The notes: generated by a model not told the origin, from the letters alone. A DNA stretch of 64,000 nucleotides from Salinisphaera orenii subsp. orenii MK-B5 (GCF_003788635.1 NZ_AYKH01000005.1:1-64000); one strand, 5' to 3'. Positions 33,639 through 45,911 are shown, counted from the first letter of the stretch. Made by a program: numbers and translations.

Positions 33639-34982
33639 CTACGTTCGGTTGTTGAAATACGTCCGCGTGAGCTTGAACACGACCGGGCCGAGCAGGATCA
33701 GGGCGATCAGGTTCGGTACGGCCATGAGGGCGTTCATCACGTCGGCCACCAGCCAGACGAAGTCGAGCTGGGCGATCGCGCCCACGAATACCGCGATCAC
33801 CCAGAGGATGCGGTAGGGCGTGATCACCTTGGAGCCGAAGATGTACTCGGCCGTGCGCTCGCCGTAGTAGCTCCAGGCGAGCATGGTCGAGAAGGCGAAG
33901 ATCACCAGCCCGAAGCTCACGATCCAGCCGCCCGGTCCGGGCATGCCGGTGGTGAAGGCCTCGGAGGACAGCTGCGCGCCGGTGGTGCCCGACGACCAGG
34001 CGCCGGTGGCGATGATCACGAGCGCCGTCATGGTGCAGACGATGATGGTGTCGATGAAGGTGCCCAGCATCGCGACCACGCCCTGACGCACGGGGCTGTT
34101 GGTACGCGCGGCGGCGTGGGCGATCGGCGCGCTGCCCAGGCCGGCTTCGTTGGAGAAGATGCCGCGGGCGACGCCGAAACGGATCGCCATGATGATGCCC
34201 GCGCCGGCGAAGCCGCCGGTGGCCGCGGTGCCGGTGAAGGCGTCGGAGAAGATCAGCGCGATCGCCCCCGGTACAGCGCCGGCGTTGAGAATCAGCACCA
34301 GCAGCGCGCCCAGCACGTAGATGATCGCCATGATCGGCACGAGTTTCTCGGTGACCCGGGCCAGGCGCTGGACGCCGCCGATGATGACCGCGAACACGCC
34401 GGCGGCCAGCACCAGTCCGGTCAGCCAGGAGGGCACGTTCAGGGTCTCGCGAAACACCTGCGACACCGAGTTGGACTGCACCGTGTTGCCGATGCCGAAG
34501 GCCGCCACGGTGGCGAACAGCGCGAAGGCGAAGGCCAGCCATTTCCAGTTCGCGCCGAGCCCGTTGCGGATGTAGTACATCGGCCCGCCGACATAGTTGC
34601 CTTCGGCGTTGGTCTCGCGATAGTTCACGGCCAGCACGGCCTCGCCGTACTTGGTGGCCATGCCGACGATGGCGGTGACCCACATCCAGAAGATCGCGCC
34701 CGGGCCGCCCAGATGGATGGCGGTGGCCACGCCGGCGATGTTGCCGGTGCCCACGGTCGCCGCGAGCGCGGTGGCCAGCGCCTGGAAGGGCGTGATGTCG
34801 CCCGGTTCGGTGGTCTGCTTGCGACCGGCGAACATCATCGAAAAGCCGTAGCCCAGCTTGCGCTGCGGCATGCCCCGCAGCCCGATGGTCAGGTAGAGAC
34901 CGGTGCCCAGCAGCAGGATCAGCATCACCGGGCCCCAGACCCAGCTGCTGAGCGTGCTTAGAAAGTCGGAAAGCGCTTCCAT
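33639..34982 (-). CDS. AGCS family sodium:alanine (amino acid) symporter
   Basis: A 447-residue inner-membrane transporter with about 11 helices. The family signature TALAATVGTGNIAGVATAIH is near 90. VGGPMYYIRNGLG, FSNEAGLGSAPIAHAAA and the C-terminal TMLAWSYYGERTAEYIFG are all characteristic. It takes up alanine, glycine or related amino acids with Na+. A GGGGGA ribosome-binding site precedes the ATG at 34982. It lies 42 bp after the NSS transporter gene, so the two are probably one operon. Confidence 0.92.
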   Translation of the reverse strand: MEALSDFLSTLSSWVWGPVMLILLLGTGLYLTIGLRGMPQRKLGYGFSMMFAGRKQTTEPGDITPFQALATALAATVGTGNIAGVATAIHLGGPGAIFWMWVTAIVGMATKYGEAVLAVNYRETNAEGNYVGGPMYYIRNGLGANWKWLAFAFALFATVAAFGIGNTVQSNSVSQVFRETLNVPSWLTGLVLAAGVFAVIIGGVQRLARVTEKLVPIMAIIYVLGALLVLILNAGAVPGAIALIFSDAFTGTAATGGFAGAGIIMAIRFGVARGIFSNEAGLGSAPIAHAAARTNSPVRQGVVAMLGTFIDTIIVCTMTALVIIATGAWSSGTTGAQLSSEAFTTGMPGPGGWIVSFGLVIFAFSTMLAWSYYGERTAEYIFGSKVITPYRILWVIAVFVGAIAQLDFVWLVADVMNALMAVPNLIALILLGPVVFKLTRTYFNNRT

Positions 34983-35024
34983 GTTCGAATCCCCCTTGAA
35001 TGCGGCTTGAGCCGCGAGCGTTGG

Positions 35025-36365
35025 TTAGAAGAACAGTCCCTGGATCAGGATCCAGCCGATGCCGATGGGTGCGACGAAGCGCAGCACGAACAGCCAGACG
35101 CCGGCCCAGGGCACGGCGATGCGGCCGTCGTTGCCGATGGCCCGGATCGCCCGCGGTCCCAGCGCCCAGCCGACGCAGAGCGCCGTCAGCAGGCCGCCGA
35201 GCGGCAGGGTGATCGAACTCGACAGAAAATCGAGCAGATTGAAAAACGTTCGGCCGAAGATCTTGACGTCGGACATCAGCCCGAACGACAGCGACGCCGG
35301 AATGCCGATCAGAAAGCACACGAGGGCGCTGCCGGCAGTGGCGCCGCGACGGCTGGCACCGTACTCGTCGACGAAGTAGCAGACGACGGTCTCGAGCAGG
35401 GAGACGGCCGAGGTCAGCGCCGCGACCGTCAGCAGCAAAAAGAAGCTGAAACCGAAGATCGGGCCGCCGGGCATGGCGTCGAAGACGGCCGGCAGCACCA
35501 TGAAGGTGGTGCCCGCACCGCCGGAGCCGGGTTCCATGCCGGCCGCGAACATGGCCGGCAGGACCATGAAGCCCGCCAGGATCGCGATCAGCGTATCGAG
35601 TACCACAACGGCGGTCGCGTCCGCGGGCAGATTGTGATCGCGGGGCATGTAGGAGCCGTAGGTGAGCATCGCGCCCATGCCCAGCGACAGGGAGAAGAAG
35701 GCCTGGCCGATCGCGGCGGTGAAGGTCTCGCCGGAGACCCGGCTGAAGTCGGGCGTCAGATAGAAGGCGATGCCTTCGCCGGCGCCCGGCAGCGTGACCG
35801 ACCGGGCGACCAGCACGAGCAGAATCACGAACAGCAGCGGCATCAGCAGTTTCGCGGCCCGCTCGATACCCTTGCCGACACCGCCGAGCACTACCCCGGC
35901 GACCAGCGCCATGAACACGGCGGCGTAGACGAGCGGCATCCAGGTGCCGCCGGTCAGTTCGGTGAAGACCCTCTCGAGCGACGCCGAATCAGTGCTGGCC
36001 AGCGCACCGTCCACCGTGTACAGCATGTAGGCGATGGTCCAGCCGCCGACGACGATATAGAAGGACAAGATGATGAACGCGGTGACCACGCCCATGCCGC
36101 CGACCAGCGACCAGCCGCGACCGGCCACCTCGCGGAACGCCGCCACGGGCGTGCGCTGGGCCATGCGCCCGACCAGCAGCTCCGCCATCACGATCGACAG
36201 CCCGAACAGCACGATGCAGCCGATATAGATCAGCAGGAACGCGCCGCCGCCGTTCTCGCCGGCCACATAGGGAAACTTCCAGATGTTGCCGAGGCCGACC
36301 GCCGAGCCCGCCGCGGCCATGATGAACCCGATGCGCGTGCCCCAGCTCTCGCGTGCGACGCTCAT
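35025..36365 (-). CDS. Neurotransmitter:sodium symporter (NSS/SNF) family transporter
   Basis: A 446-residue LeuT-fold transporter with about 11-12 helices. The start SWGTRIGFIMAAAGSAVGLG continues into NIWKFPYVAGENGGG, the conserved first-helix Na+ and substrate site. AFFSLSLGMGAMLTYGSYMP and SLLETVVCYFVDEYG follow. The start at 36365 is preferred over an ATG 51 bases upstream because family proteins begin MSVARESW-like. Substrate is probably an amino acid. Paired with the AGCS gene. Confidence 0.92.
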   Translation of the reverse strand: MSVARESWGTRIGFIMAAAGSAVGLGNIWKFPYVAGENGGGAFLLIYIGCIVLFGLSIVMAELLVGRMAQRTPVAAFREVAGRGWSLVGGMGVVTAFIILSFYIVVGGWTIAYMLYTVDGALASTDSASLERVFTELTGGTWMPLVYAAVFMALVAGVVLGGVGKGIERAAKLLMPLLFVILLVLVARSVTLPGAGEGIAFYLTPDFSRVSGETFTAAIGQAFFSLSLGMGAMLTYGSYMPRDHNLPADATAVVVLDTLIAILAGFMVLPAMFAAGMEPGSGGAGTTFMVLPAVFDAMPGGPIFGFSFFLLLTVAALTSAVSLLETVVCYFVDEYGASRRGATAGSALVCFLIGIPASLSFGLMSDVKIFGRTFFNLLDFLSSSITLPLGGLLTALCVGWALGPRAIRAIGNDGRIAVPWAGVWLFVLRFVAPIGIGWILIQGLFF

Positions 36366-36626
36366 GACCGGCCCGTTCCAGCAGCGTCGTGGCGTCGAAT
36401 CCCGTTGTGCATGCAATCGCTCCCCTGAAGTCTGGTCTTCGCCCCGTCGACCGCTGCGCCCCCGGATCGGCGGAGTTGTCGCGGGCCCTGTCCACGATGC
36501 ACTAATCGTGCCCGTATCGCCGGCCGCGGGTCTCGCCTGGCGCCACGGATGCGCCGACCCAGACCAAGTAGAGCCTAAATGCTGACGCCCGTCACGTCGA
36601 AAATCGTCGTAGAGTCGGCAGGCGCA

Positions 36627-36652
36627 TGAAAAAGGCGGGCCGGAGCCCGCCT
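36627..36652 (-). terminator. Rho-independent terminator of the thiolase gene
   Basis: On the minus strand, GGCGGGC and GCCCGCC form a 7-bp stem (36634-36640 with 36645-36651), followed by five T. It lies about 25 bp after the thiolase stop. Confidence 0.85.
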
Positions 36653-36677
36653 TCGATTACTACCGTCTCGATGGGCG

Positions 36678-37964
36678 CTACGGCTTTTCCAGAATGGCGG
36701 TGACGCCCTGGCCGCCGGCGGCACAGATCGATATCAGGCCGCGGCCACCGCCGTTCTCGTCCAGTATCTTAGCCAGCGTTGCGACGATGCGCGTGCCGGT
36801 GGCGGCGAAGGGATGGCCGAGGGCGACCGACGAGCCCTTGACGTTGAGCTTGCCGGTATCGATCGACCCCAGCGGCGTGTCCCGACCGAGGCGCTCCTTG
36901 CAGTACTTCTTGGATTCCCAGGCCTTGAGCGTGCACAGCACCTGGGCGGCGAAGGCCTCGTGGATCTCGTAGAAGTCGAAGTCCTGGAGCGTGAGGCCCG
37001 CGGCGTCCAGCATGTCGGCCACCGCATAGGTCGGCGACATCAGCAGGCCTTCGCCGCCGTCGACGAAATCCACCGCCGCGGTGCGGGAATAGGGCGTGAA
37101 ATAGGCCTGCACCGGCAGGTCGTGCTCCCGTGCGTAGGCTTCGCTGCAGAGAAACACCGACGAGGCGCCGTCGGTCAGCGGCGTGGAGTTGGCTGCGGTC
37201 AGCGTGCCGTTGTCCTTGTCGAAGGCCGGCTTGAGCTTGGCCATCTGCTCGACGCTGGTATCCGGGCGCAGGTTGTTGTCGCGTTCGACGCCGAGGTAGG
37301 GAAAGACCAGATCGTCGTAGAAACCGTCGACGTAAGCCTGGGCGGCCTTGCGGTGGCTGGCGACCGCCAGTTCGTCCTGGGCCTTGCGGGTGATCTTCCA
37401 CTCCTTGGCCATGAGTTCGCAGTGCTCGCCCATGGACAGGCCGGTGCGCGGCTCGCCGACGCCGGGAAAGCTCGGCACCACGTGGCGCGGCCGGATGCGG
37501 GCCAGACGTTTCATGCGCTCGCCGCCGGTCTTGGCCCGGTTGACGTCCAGCAGGATTCGTCGCAGTTCCTCGTTGACGGCGATCGGCGCGTCCGAGGTCG
37601 TGTCCACGCCGGCGGCGATGGCCGAATCGATCTGGCCCATGGCGATCTTGTTGGCCAGCAGCAGGGTGGCCTCGAGGCTCGTGCCGCAGGCCTGCTGGAC
37701 GTCGAAGGCCGGCGTGTGCGGGTCGAGGTCGGTGCCGAGCACGGCCTCGCGGGTCAGGTTGAAGTCGCGCGAGTGCTTGAGCACCGCGCCGCCTGCGACC
37801 TCGCCGATGCGCCGGCCGGCAAGCCGGTACTTCTCGGACAGCGCCTTGAGCGAGGCGGTCAGCAGATCCTGGTTCGACTGATGCGAGTACTTGGTGTTCG
37901 ACCGGCAGAAGGGAATGCGGGCGCCGCCGACGATGGCGACGCGACGAAGCGTGGGTTCGGACAT
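36678..37964 (-). CDS. Acetyl-CoA C-acyltransferase (FadI-like thiolase)
   Basis: A 428-residue thiolase. The acyl-accepting cysteine is Cys93 in FDVQQACGTSLEATL. The C-terminal catalytic pair is in VALGHPFAATGTRIVATLAK and ISICAAGGQGVTAIL. The length and ARIPFCRSNTKYSHQSNQ opening resemble FadI-type thiolases of fatty-acid oxidation. No fadJ partner is adjacent, so a degradative or acetoacetyl-CoA role stays open. ATG at 37964 has a GGAGGC site upstream. Confidence 0.88.
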   Translation of the reverse strand: MSEPTLRRVAIVGGARIPFCRSNTKYSHQSNQDLLTASLKALSEKYRLAGRRIGEVAGGAVLKHSRDFNLTREAVLGTDLDPHTPAFDVQQACGTSLEATLLLANKIAMGQIDSAIAAGVDTTSDAPIAVNEELRRILLDVNRAKTGGERMKRLARIRPRHVVPSFPGVGEPRTGLSMGEHCELMAKEWKITRKAQDELAVASHRKAAQAYVDGFYDDLVFPYLGVERDNNLRPDTSVEQMAKLKPAFDKDNGTLTAANSTPLTDGASSVFLCSEAYAREHDLPVQAYFTPYSRTAAVDFVDGGEGLLMSPTYAVADMLDAAGLTLQDFDFYEIHEAFAAQVLCTLKAWESKKYCKERLGRDTPLGSIDTGKLNVKGSSVALGHPFAATGTRIVATLAKILDENGGGRGLISICAAGGQGVTAILEKP

Positions 37965-38118
37965 GGGGCCTCCATGAGCGCCGAGCGGTTTCGGCGTGCC
38001 TGTGTGGTGGTCGGTCGACGATAAATGTTGCAGTGCAAACTGACAAGAAAGCGTTTCAGACGTGGGCCGGCCGGACGCCGCGATCTGCGCCGCCACGGTA
38101 AAAATTTCGGCCTGCGCT

Positions 38119-38148
38119 CTTGAAAGGGCCAGCCCCGGCCGCACTAAT
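38119..38148 (+). promoter_or_regulatory. Heat-shock (sigma-32-type) promoter of groES-groEL
   Basis: CTTGAAA at 38119-38125 exactly matches the sigma-32 -35 consensus. After 13 bases CCGCACTA (38139-38146) gives a partial match to the -10 consensus CCCCATNT. It lies about 105 bp before groES. No CIRCE inverted repeat is visible, which favours sigma-32 over HrcA control. Confidence 0.7.
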
Positions 38149-38253
38149 GCGGGTGATCGAGATCGCCAATGGCGGCGGTCCCGTCTGGGCCGAATCCTCG
38201 GCACAGACCACAGTGTTCACGTCAACAACCAATGTTCGAGGAGAAGGGTGGCA

Positions 38254-38541
38254 ATGAATATCCGTCCTTTACATGATCGCGTCGTCATCAAACGTATCGA
38301 GGAAGAGCAGAAGTCCGCCGGGGGCATAGTCATTCCCGATACCGCGGCCGAGAAGCCGCAGCGCGGCGAAGTGATCGCGGTCGGCAACGGCAAGCCGCTC
38401 GATAACGGAGATACGCGCAAGCCGGAAGTCAAGGTCGGCGATACGGTGATGTTCGGCAAGTTCTCGGGTACCGAACTCAAGGTCGACGGCGACGAAGTCG
38501 TCGTGATGCGCGAGGACGACATCCTCGCGGTCGTGGGCTGA
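38254..38541 (+). CDS. groES: Co-chaperonin GroES
   Basis: A 95-residue lid of the GroEL chamber. It starts [20 protein letters not shown]; the mobile loop is [20 protein letters not shown], with the IVIP tripeptide that contacts GroEL. The C-terminal strand is [27 protein letters not shown] ribosome-binding region precedes the ATG at 38254. First gene of the groESL operon, 53 bp before groEL. Confidence 0.97.
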   Translation: MNIRPLHDRVVIKRIEEEQKSAGGIVIPDTAAEKPQRGEVIAVGNGKPLDNGDTRKPEVKVGDTVMFGKFSGTELKVDGDEVVVMREDDILAVVG

Positions 38542-38582
38542 AGCGGCTCACACGCATCGAACCGCATCCACACAGAATCTAG

Positions 38583-40247
<1,665 letters not shown>

Positions 40248-40295
40248 ATCATCGCCGTTCCACGCCCATGGGATGACCATCCCGCGTGAAACGAG

Positions 40296-40321
40296 AGCCC
40301 CGCTTCGGCGGGGCTTTTTTG
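40296..40321 (+). terminator. Rho-independent terminator of groESL
   Basis: AGCCCCGC TTCG GCGGGGCT (40296-40315) forms an 8-bp stem with a stable TTCG loop, followed by six T. It lies about 50 bp after the groEL stop. Confidence 0.95.
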
Positions 40322-40521
40322 TGGGCGGCCGTCGGCCCCGTCCGTGGGCCGCGCACGTTCCATCGGCAGGGCGTCGGCGGGTAGACTACGGCGCATCGAT
40401 CTCCACGATGTCGCCCGCGGATGCCGAACGCCACGCACCAGAGCCCGCCGAGACGGGAGGCCATTCGTCCCGGACGTCTCGTCACCGGGGTTCGCCCCCG
40501 AACTTCAGAGCGCATCTGACC

Positions 40522-43287
40522 ATGGCCCAGCTGCCCACCGCGGTCGAGGCCGCGCGCGAACGCATCGCGGGCCTGAGCGATTTCTTGGACGCCTGGTGCG
40601 CAGCCAACCCCGAGCGTTTTGAGACGCTGGCCGCCGACGGGCGTCTGGACGATCCGGAGGCCGAGATCGTGGCGACGGCCCCGGCCGTGGATGAGCCGCC
40701 GGATTTCCAGGCCGCCCTGCGTCGCTATCGAGACGAGACGCTGGCGATCATCGCCTGGCGTGATCTGGCCGGCGTCGACGCGCTCGAGGCCACGCTGGCA
40801 GCGCTGTCGACGCTGGCCGATCGCTGCATCGAGGCGGCGCTCGAGCATGCCGAGGCCCGCGTGGCCGAGCGTCACGGCGTGCTGCGCGATGCCGACGGCC
40901 GGCCGCAGCGGCTGATCGTCATCGGTATGGGCAAGCTCGGTGGCGGCGAACTCAACTTCTCCTCGGACATCGATCTGATCTTCGGCTACCGTGCGCCCGG
41001 CGAGTCCGACGGCGAGCGCGCCCTGGACGCCGACGGCTATTTCAAGCGCGTGGCGCGTATGCTCGTGCAGTGTCTGTCGGAGACCACCGCGGAGGGCTTC
41101 GTCTATCGCGTCGACACGCGGCTGAGGCCGTTCGGCGATTCCGGGGCGCTGGTGGCCAGTCTCGCCGCGATGGAGAACTACTACCAGTCCCACGGCCGCG
41201 AGTGGGAGCGCTATGCCTGGGTCAAGGCCCGCCCGGTGGCCGGCGACATCGACGGCGGCGAGACACTGATCGACACGCTCCGGCCGTTCGTCTATCGCCG
41301 CTATCTGGATTACGGCACCTTCGAATCCATCCGAGACATGAAGGCGCTCATCGACCGGCAGGTCGAGCGCGCCGAACTGCAGGACAACATCAAGCTCGGC
41401 AGCGGCGGCATCCGCGAGATCGAGTTCATCGTCCAGGCGTTCCAGCTCATCCGCGGCGGTCAAGAGCCGGCGCTCCAGGACAGCCGGCTGCTGCCGACGC
41501 TGGAGCGGCTGGTCGCCGGCGATCATCTGCCCGAGCACACCGCGCAGGAGCTCCGGGCCGCTTATTACTTCCTGCGCCGTGCCGAGAACCGGCTGCAGAT
41601 GGTCGACGACCGCCAGACCCACGACCTGCCCGAGACCGATCTCGAGCGCAGCCGGCTGGCCCGGGCCATGGGCTACGCCGACTGGGAGGCCTTCGATGCT
41701 GATCTGCGCTCGGTCCGCCGCGACGTGCACGACGCCTTCGAGCAGGTCTTCGTCTCGCCGCAGGCCGAGGCCGGCGAGGCCGAGTCCGACAGCGAGCGAC
41801 TGGTCGCCCTGTGGGAAGGCGGGCTCGACGACGAAAGCGCACGGGCGCTGCTGGCCGACTACGGCATCCGCGACGTCGACGCGGTGCGCCACGCGCTTGC
41901 CGAAATGCAGGACCAGAGCCTCTACCGTGCGCTGGAGGATCGGGGCCGGCGCTGGATCGCTCGGCTGATCCCGCTGCTGTTCGCGGCCGCGGCGCGGGCG
42001 GCCGATCCGGATCTCGCGATCACGCGGACACTCTCGGTTCTGGATGCGATCGTCGGTCGCAGCACCTACATGGCGCTGCTGGTGGAACACCCGGCGGCGC
42101 TGTCGACGCTCATGCGCCTGTGCGCGGCCAGCGAATGGATCACCAGCCGGATTCGCGCCCAGCCGGCGCTTCTGGACAGTCTGCTCGACCCGCGGCAGCT
42201 CTATCGGCCGCCGCGTCGCGGTGAACTGGCGGCGGCGCTGGACGAGGATCTGGCGGCGATCGACGCCGACGACGTGGAACATCGCATGGACGCGCTGCGA
42301 CGCTTCACGCAGTCGGCCAAGCTGCGGATCGCGGCCGCGGACGTCAGCAATTCGATGCCGCTGATGATCGTCTCGGACAACCTCACCGAGCTCGCCGAGG
42401 TGGTGCTCTCGGGCGCGCTCGACATGGCCCGCGAACAGATGTTCGCCCGCTACGGTCGGCCCAGCGACGCGGCCTTCACGGTGATCGCCTACGGCAAGCT
42501 TGGTGGCCTCGAGCTCGGCTACACCTCGGATCTCGATCTCGTGTTTCTCTACGACGGCGACATCGAGGGCATGACCGACGGTGAGCGCTCGCTGACCCAC
42601 CAGGCGTTCTTCACGCGCATGGCCCAGCGCATCATCCATATCCTGAGCACCCAGACGACGGCCGGGCGCGCCTACGAGATCGACATGCGCCTGCGGCCGA
42701 GCGGCAAGGCGGGCATGATGGTGAGCCACGTCGACGCCTTCGCGCGCTACCAGCGCGATCAGGCCTGGACATGGGAGCACCAGGCGCTGGTGCGAGCCCG
42801 GTTCGTGGCCGGCAATCCCGAACTCGGTGCCCGCTTCGCCGACATCCGCCGCGAGGTGCTCGCCCGCGAGCGCGACGTGGCCGCGCTGACCGAAGAAGTA
42901 CGCCACATGCGCGATCGCATGCGCCGGGCCAAGGACGAGACCCGCGGCGAGCATCTCGACGTCAAGCAGATGCCGGGCGGGCTAATCGACATCGAATTCA
43001 TGGCCCAGTTCGCGGCCCTGCGGCACGGACCCGACTGCCCCGAACTGCTCCTGTTCACCGATGCGATCCGCATTCTGGAAACGCTCGAATCCGCCGGGCT
43101 GGCGGCCTACGAGGACATCCGTACGCTCACCCGGGCCTATCGGTATTATCGCAAGCGTATTCACGCGGATTCGCTGCAGCAGCAGCGGGCCATGATGCCG
43201 GCCGCGGAATACGTGGAGCAGCGCCGTGCGGTCGCCGCGCTCTGGGACGATTGGATCGGGCCCGCCGGCGCAGACGCGGCCTCGTGA
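40522..43287 (+). CDS. glnE: Glutamine synthetase adenylyltransferase / deadenylase
   Basis: A 921-residue two-headed enzyme that adds and removes AMP on glutamine synthetase. Each half carries a nucleotidyltransferase site. The N-terminal one is VIGMGKLGGGELNFSSDIDL near residue 134, which removes AMP. The C-terminal one is IAYGKLGGLELGYTSDLDLV near 654, which adds it. ATG at 40522 was chosen where similarity begins. A TAGACT -10-like element is at 40382. Activity is set by PII and glutamine. It appears monocistronic. Confidence 0.95.
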   Translation: MAQLPTAVEAARERIAGLSDFLDAWCAANPERFETLAADGRLDDPEAEIVATAPAVDEPPDFQAALRRYRDETLAIIAWRDLAGVDALEATLAALSTLADRCIEAALEHAEARVAERHGVLRDADGRPQRLIVIGMGKLGGGELNFSSDIDLIFGYRAPGESDGERALDADGYFKRVARMLVQCLSETTAEGFVYRVDTRLRPFGDSGALVASLAAMENYYQSHGREWERYAWVKARPVAGDIDGGETLIDTLRPFVYRRYLDYGTFESIRDMKALIDRQVERAELQDNIKLGSGGIREIEFIVQAFQLIRGGQEPALQDSRLLPTLERLVAGDHLPEHTAQELRAAYYFLRRAENRLQMVDDRQTHDLPETDLERSRLARAMGYADWEAFDADLRSVRRDVHDAFEQVFVSPQAEAGEAESDSERLVALWEGGLDDESARALLADYGIRDVDAVRHALAEMQDQSLYRALEDRGRRWIARLIPLLFAAAARAADPDLAITRTLSVLDAIVGRSTYMALLVEHPAALSTLMRLCAASEWITSRIRAQPALLDSLLDPRQLYRPPRRGELAAALDEDLAAIDADDVEHRMDALRRFTQSAKLRIAAADVSNSMPLMIVSDNLTELAEVVLSGALDMAREQMFARYGRPSDAAFTVIAYGKLGGLELGYTSDLDLVFLYDGDIEGMTDGERSLTHQAFFTRMAQRIIHILSTQTTAGRAYEIDMRLRPSGKAGMMVSHVDAFARYQRDQAWTWEHQALVRARFVAGNPELGARFADIRREVLARERDVAALTEEVRHMRDRMRRAKDETRGEHLDVKQMPGGLIDIEFMAQFAALRHGPDCPELLLFTDAIRILETLESAGLAAYEDIRTLTRAYRYYRKRIHADSLQQQRAMMPAAEYVEQRRAVAALWDDWIGPAGADAAS

Positions 43288-43462
43288 GGCCCGGCGCGGG
43301 TCACGCGGTCGGTGTCGCCCTAGAGGCCGGCAGCGGCTTCGGGCGCCGAGCGTCTGCGGCCTCAAAGGCCACGTCACGGCGGGGCGGCCGCGCTCGCGTG
43401 ACGCGACGGCCATCGTCTGCCCCGATCGAGCGCCGGCCGGGTGTCGCGGTCGCGTCTCGGGC

Positions 43463-44554
43463 ATGACGCTGACCCACATCAATCTCGCGCGCGGATTCCG
43501 CGGCGGCGAGCGTCAGACGGAACTGCTCGTCCGGGCGCTGGCCGAACGCGGCATCGCCCAGCGCATCGTGCTGCGCGAGGGTCAACCGCTGGTGAGCCGC
43601 CTCGCGGATGTCCCCGGTCTCGAGCGCCGCCCCATCCGCAAGCCGTTCATACGCCACGCGCGGGCACTGCGCGGCGGGCTCCTGCATGCGCACGACGGCA
43701 AGGGGGCGCATCTGGCCCACGCGGCGCACGTGTTGGGTGGCTGCGAATATCTGATCACGCGGCGGGTGGACAACCGCCCGAGCGGCAGCTGGCTGACGCG
43801 GCGGATGTATCGCCGGGCGCGCGCCGTGGTCGTGCTCTCGCACGCCATCGGGCGGGTCATGCAAGATCATCTGCCGGGGCTGGCAACGGTGCGTATCCCG
43901 AGCGCGGCCGGCGAACTGCAGGTCGACGCGGCCGAGGCCGCGGCGCTGCGGGCCGGATTCGGCGGCGACTGCATCGTGGGCCATGTCGGCGCGCTCGACG
44001 ACAGCCAGAAAGGCCAGCACGATCTGATCGCCGCGGCCCGCTCGCTGGCCGCCCGTGAGCCCGGCTGGCGTTTCGTGCTCGTGGGCGGCGGCCGCGACGA
44101 GGCCGCGCTGCGCGAGGCCGCCGCCGGCTGCGAGGCGATCCGCTTCGCCGGCCAGGTCGACAACGTGGGCGATTACCTCGCGGCCTTCGACCTGTTCGCC
44201 TTTCCCTCGGTGCACGAAGGGCTCGGTTCGACACTGCTGGATGCCATGCGCGCGTCGCTGCCGATCGTGGCCAGCGCGGTCGACGGCATCCCGGAACTGG
44301 TCGCCCACGAACGCACGGGACTGCTCGTGCCGCCGCGCGACCCGAGCGCGCTCGCGGCCGCCCTGAGCCGGCTGCGGGCCGATCCGTCGCTGGCGGCGCG
44401 GCTGGCCGCGGCGGGTCGGGAACAGGTCCTCGCGTATACTCCGCGCGCGATGGCCGATCGCTACGTGGCGCTCTACCGCGAGCTCGGTCTCGATCTCGAT
44501 GGGACGAACGAGGCCCGGTCCGGTGCGCCGGCGGGTCCGGGAGATACACAATGA
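43463..44554 (+). CDS. Glycosyltransferase family 4 (LPS core)
   Basis: A 363-residue GT-B fold enzyme. The N-terminal half has [20 protein letters not shown] and [20 protein letters not shown]. The donor-site pattern of family 4, [20 protein letters not shown], with an E-x7-E-like spacing, is near 245. The stop overlaps the hldD start (ATGA), so both are translated from one message. This and the neighbouring heptose and Kdo genes suggest LPS inner-core glycosylation. Donor sugar unknown. Confidence 0.85.
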   Translation: MTLTHINLARGFRGGERQTELLVRALAERGIAQRIVLREGQPLVSRLADVPGLERRPIRKPFIRHARALRGGLLHAHDGKGAHLAHAAHVLGGCEYLITRRVDNRPSGSWLTRRMYRRARAVVVLSHAIGRVMQDHLPGLATVRIPSAAGELQVDAAEAAALRAGFGGDCIVGHVGALDDSQKGQHDLIAAARSLAAREPGWRFVLVGGGRDEAALREAAAGCEAIRFAGQVDNVGDYLAAFDLFAFPSVHEGLGSTLLDAMRASLPIVASAVDGIPELVAHERTGLLVPPRDPSALAAALSRLRADPSLAARLAAAGREQVLAYTPRAMADRYVALYRELGLDLDGTNEARSGAPAGPGDTQ

Positions 44555-45507
44555 TCATCGTCACGGGTGCCGCCGGTTTCATCGGCAGCAATCTGGTCGC
44601 CGGGCTCAACGCACGCGGCCGCTCGGACATACTGCTGGTCGACGATCTGGCCGACGGCCGCAAGTGCCTGAATCTGGCCGATCTCGATTTCGCCGACTAT
44701 CTCGAGTACGACGATCTGCTGGCGCGCGTCGAACGCGGCGATGCGCTGGGGGACATCGACGCTGTGTTCCATCAGGGCGCCTGCTCGGCCACCACGGAGT
44801 GGGACGGGCGCTACATGATGGCGCGCAACTACCGCTACTCGAAGAGCCTGCACGACTGGTGCGCGGCCCGCGGCGTGCCGTTCCTCTACGCCTCGTCGGC
44901 GTCGGTCTACGGCATGGGGCCGCACTTCGTCGAGCAGCGTTCGGCCGAGCGGCCGCTCAATATGTACGCCTTCTCCAAGTTCGCCTTCGACCAGTACGTG
45001 CGCGCCAACGCTGGCCGCGTCGAGTCGCAGGTCGCGGGGCTGCGTTATTTCAACGTCTACGGCCCGCGCGAACAGCACAAGGACGGCATGGCGAGCGTGG
45101 CGCGACATTTTTCGCGCCAGATCGCGGCCGAGGGCGAATGCCGGCTGTTCGAGGGCGCCGAGGGCTACGGCGACGGCGAGCAGCGCCGCGACTTCATCCA
45201 CGTCGACGACTGTGTGGCGGTGAATCTCTGGCTGCTGGACAATCCCGGCGTGTCCGGCATCTTCAACTGCGGCACCGGCCGCAGCCAGACCTTCAACGAG
45301 GTCGCCGATGCGGTCATTGCCTGGCACGGCCGCGGCGCGCGTCGCTACATCCCGTTTCCGGAATCGCTGGTCGGGCGCTACCAGAGCTATACCGAGGCCG
45401 ACATGAGCGCACTGCGGGCCGCCGGCTATCCGGGCACGTTCCGGCCGGTGGAGCGGGGCGTGCCCGACTATCTCGACTGGCTCGAACGACACGCGCTGAC
45501 GGTTTAG
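44551..45507 (+). CDS. hldD: ADP-glyceromanno-heptose 6-epimerase
   Basis: A 318-residue short-chain dehydrogenase-type epimerase making ADP-L-glycero-D-manno-heptose. The Rossmann motif is [18 protein letters not shown]. Catalytic Tyr139 and Lys143 lie in [13 protein letters not shown]. Family-specific strings are [16 protein letters not shown] and [17 protein letters not shown]. The start overlaps the upstream glycosyltransferase stop. With hldE it completes ADP-heptose synthesis. Confidence 0.95.
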   Translation: MIIVTGAAGFIGSNLVAGLNARGRSDILLVDDLADGRKCLNLADLDFADYLEYDDLLARVERGDALGDIDAVFHQGACSATTEWDGRYMMARNYRYSKSLHDWCAARGVPFLYASSASVYGMGPHFVEQRSAERPLNMYAFSKFAFDQYVRANAGRVESQVAGLRYFNVYGPREQHKDGMASVARHFSRQIAAEGECRLFEGAEGYGDGEQRRDFIHVDDCVAVNLWLLDNPGVSGIFNCGTGRSQTFNEVADAVIAWHGRGARRYIPFPESLVGRYQSYTEADMSALRAAGYPGTFRPVERGVPDYLDWLERHALTV

Positions 45508-45911
45508 GGCCGGTCACCGCGTCCCGCGAGACCGCGCCGGCGACTGCCCGTAACCCGGCGGGTTCCCGCGAGCCGCAGTGCTGGGCGTGCGGTGGTGCCG
45601 GCCGAAAGGCGTGGGCGGCGACGCGCGATCGCGGGGCGGTTCGATCGATCCGGATAGGCCATTGGACGGGTCGTGCCGCAGTCGACCGATCCGGCGCGCC
45701 AACGGTTTCGACCGCGGTAGCCGCCCATCCGTCCCCGGCTGTCCATGGTTGCGAGCGGCGGCGCGATCGGTGAGGGCGCGTTGGCAGGTCGTGATTCCCG
45801 GTGTGGCCGCGGACGCTGCAGCCTGCTGATGAGCCGCTGGCCGGCGGGCGGCGCGCTGTGGTCAAATAGCGGGCCTTTCCGCCGTCAGGCGACAACGACA
45901 GGAGACTGCCC
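45508..45911. other. Intergenic region
   Basis: This gap of about 400 bp lies between hldD and ilvE. The last 30 bases carry the ilvE ribosome-binding site (ACAGGAGA). I see no gene, RNA or repeat in the rest. Confidence 0.4.

Noticed and set aside
38050-38253. A possible CIRCE element before groES.
   Set aside because: No TTAGCACTC with a matching inverted arm is present.
40249-42954. A minus-strand open frame of about 900 codons opposite glnE.
   Set aside because: It is the antisense shadow of glnE, with low-complexity Arg/Gly/His-rich translation and no ribosome-binding site.
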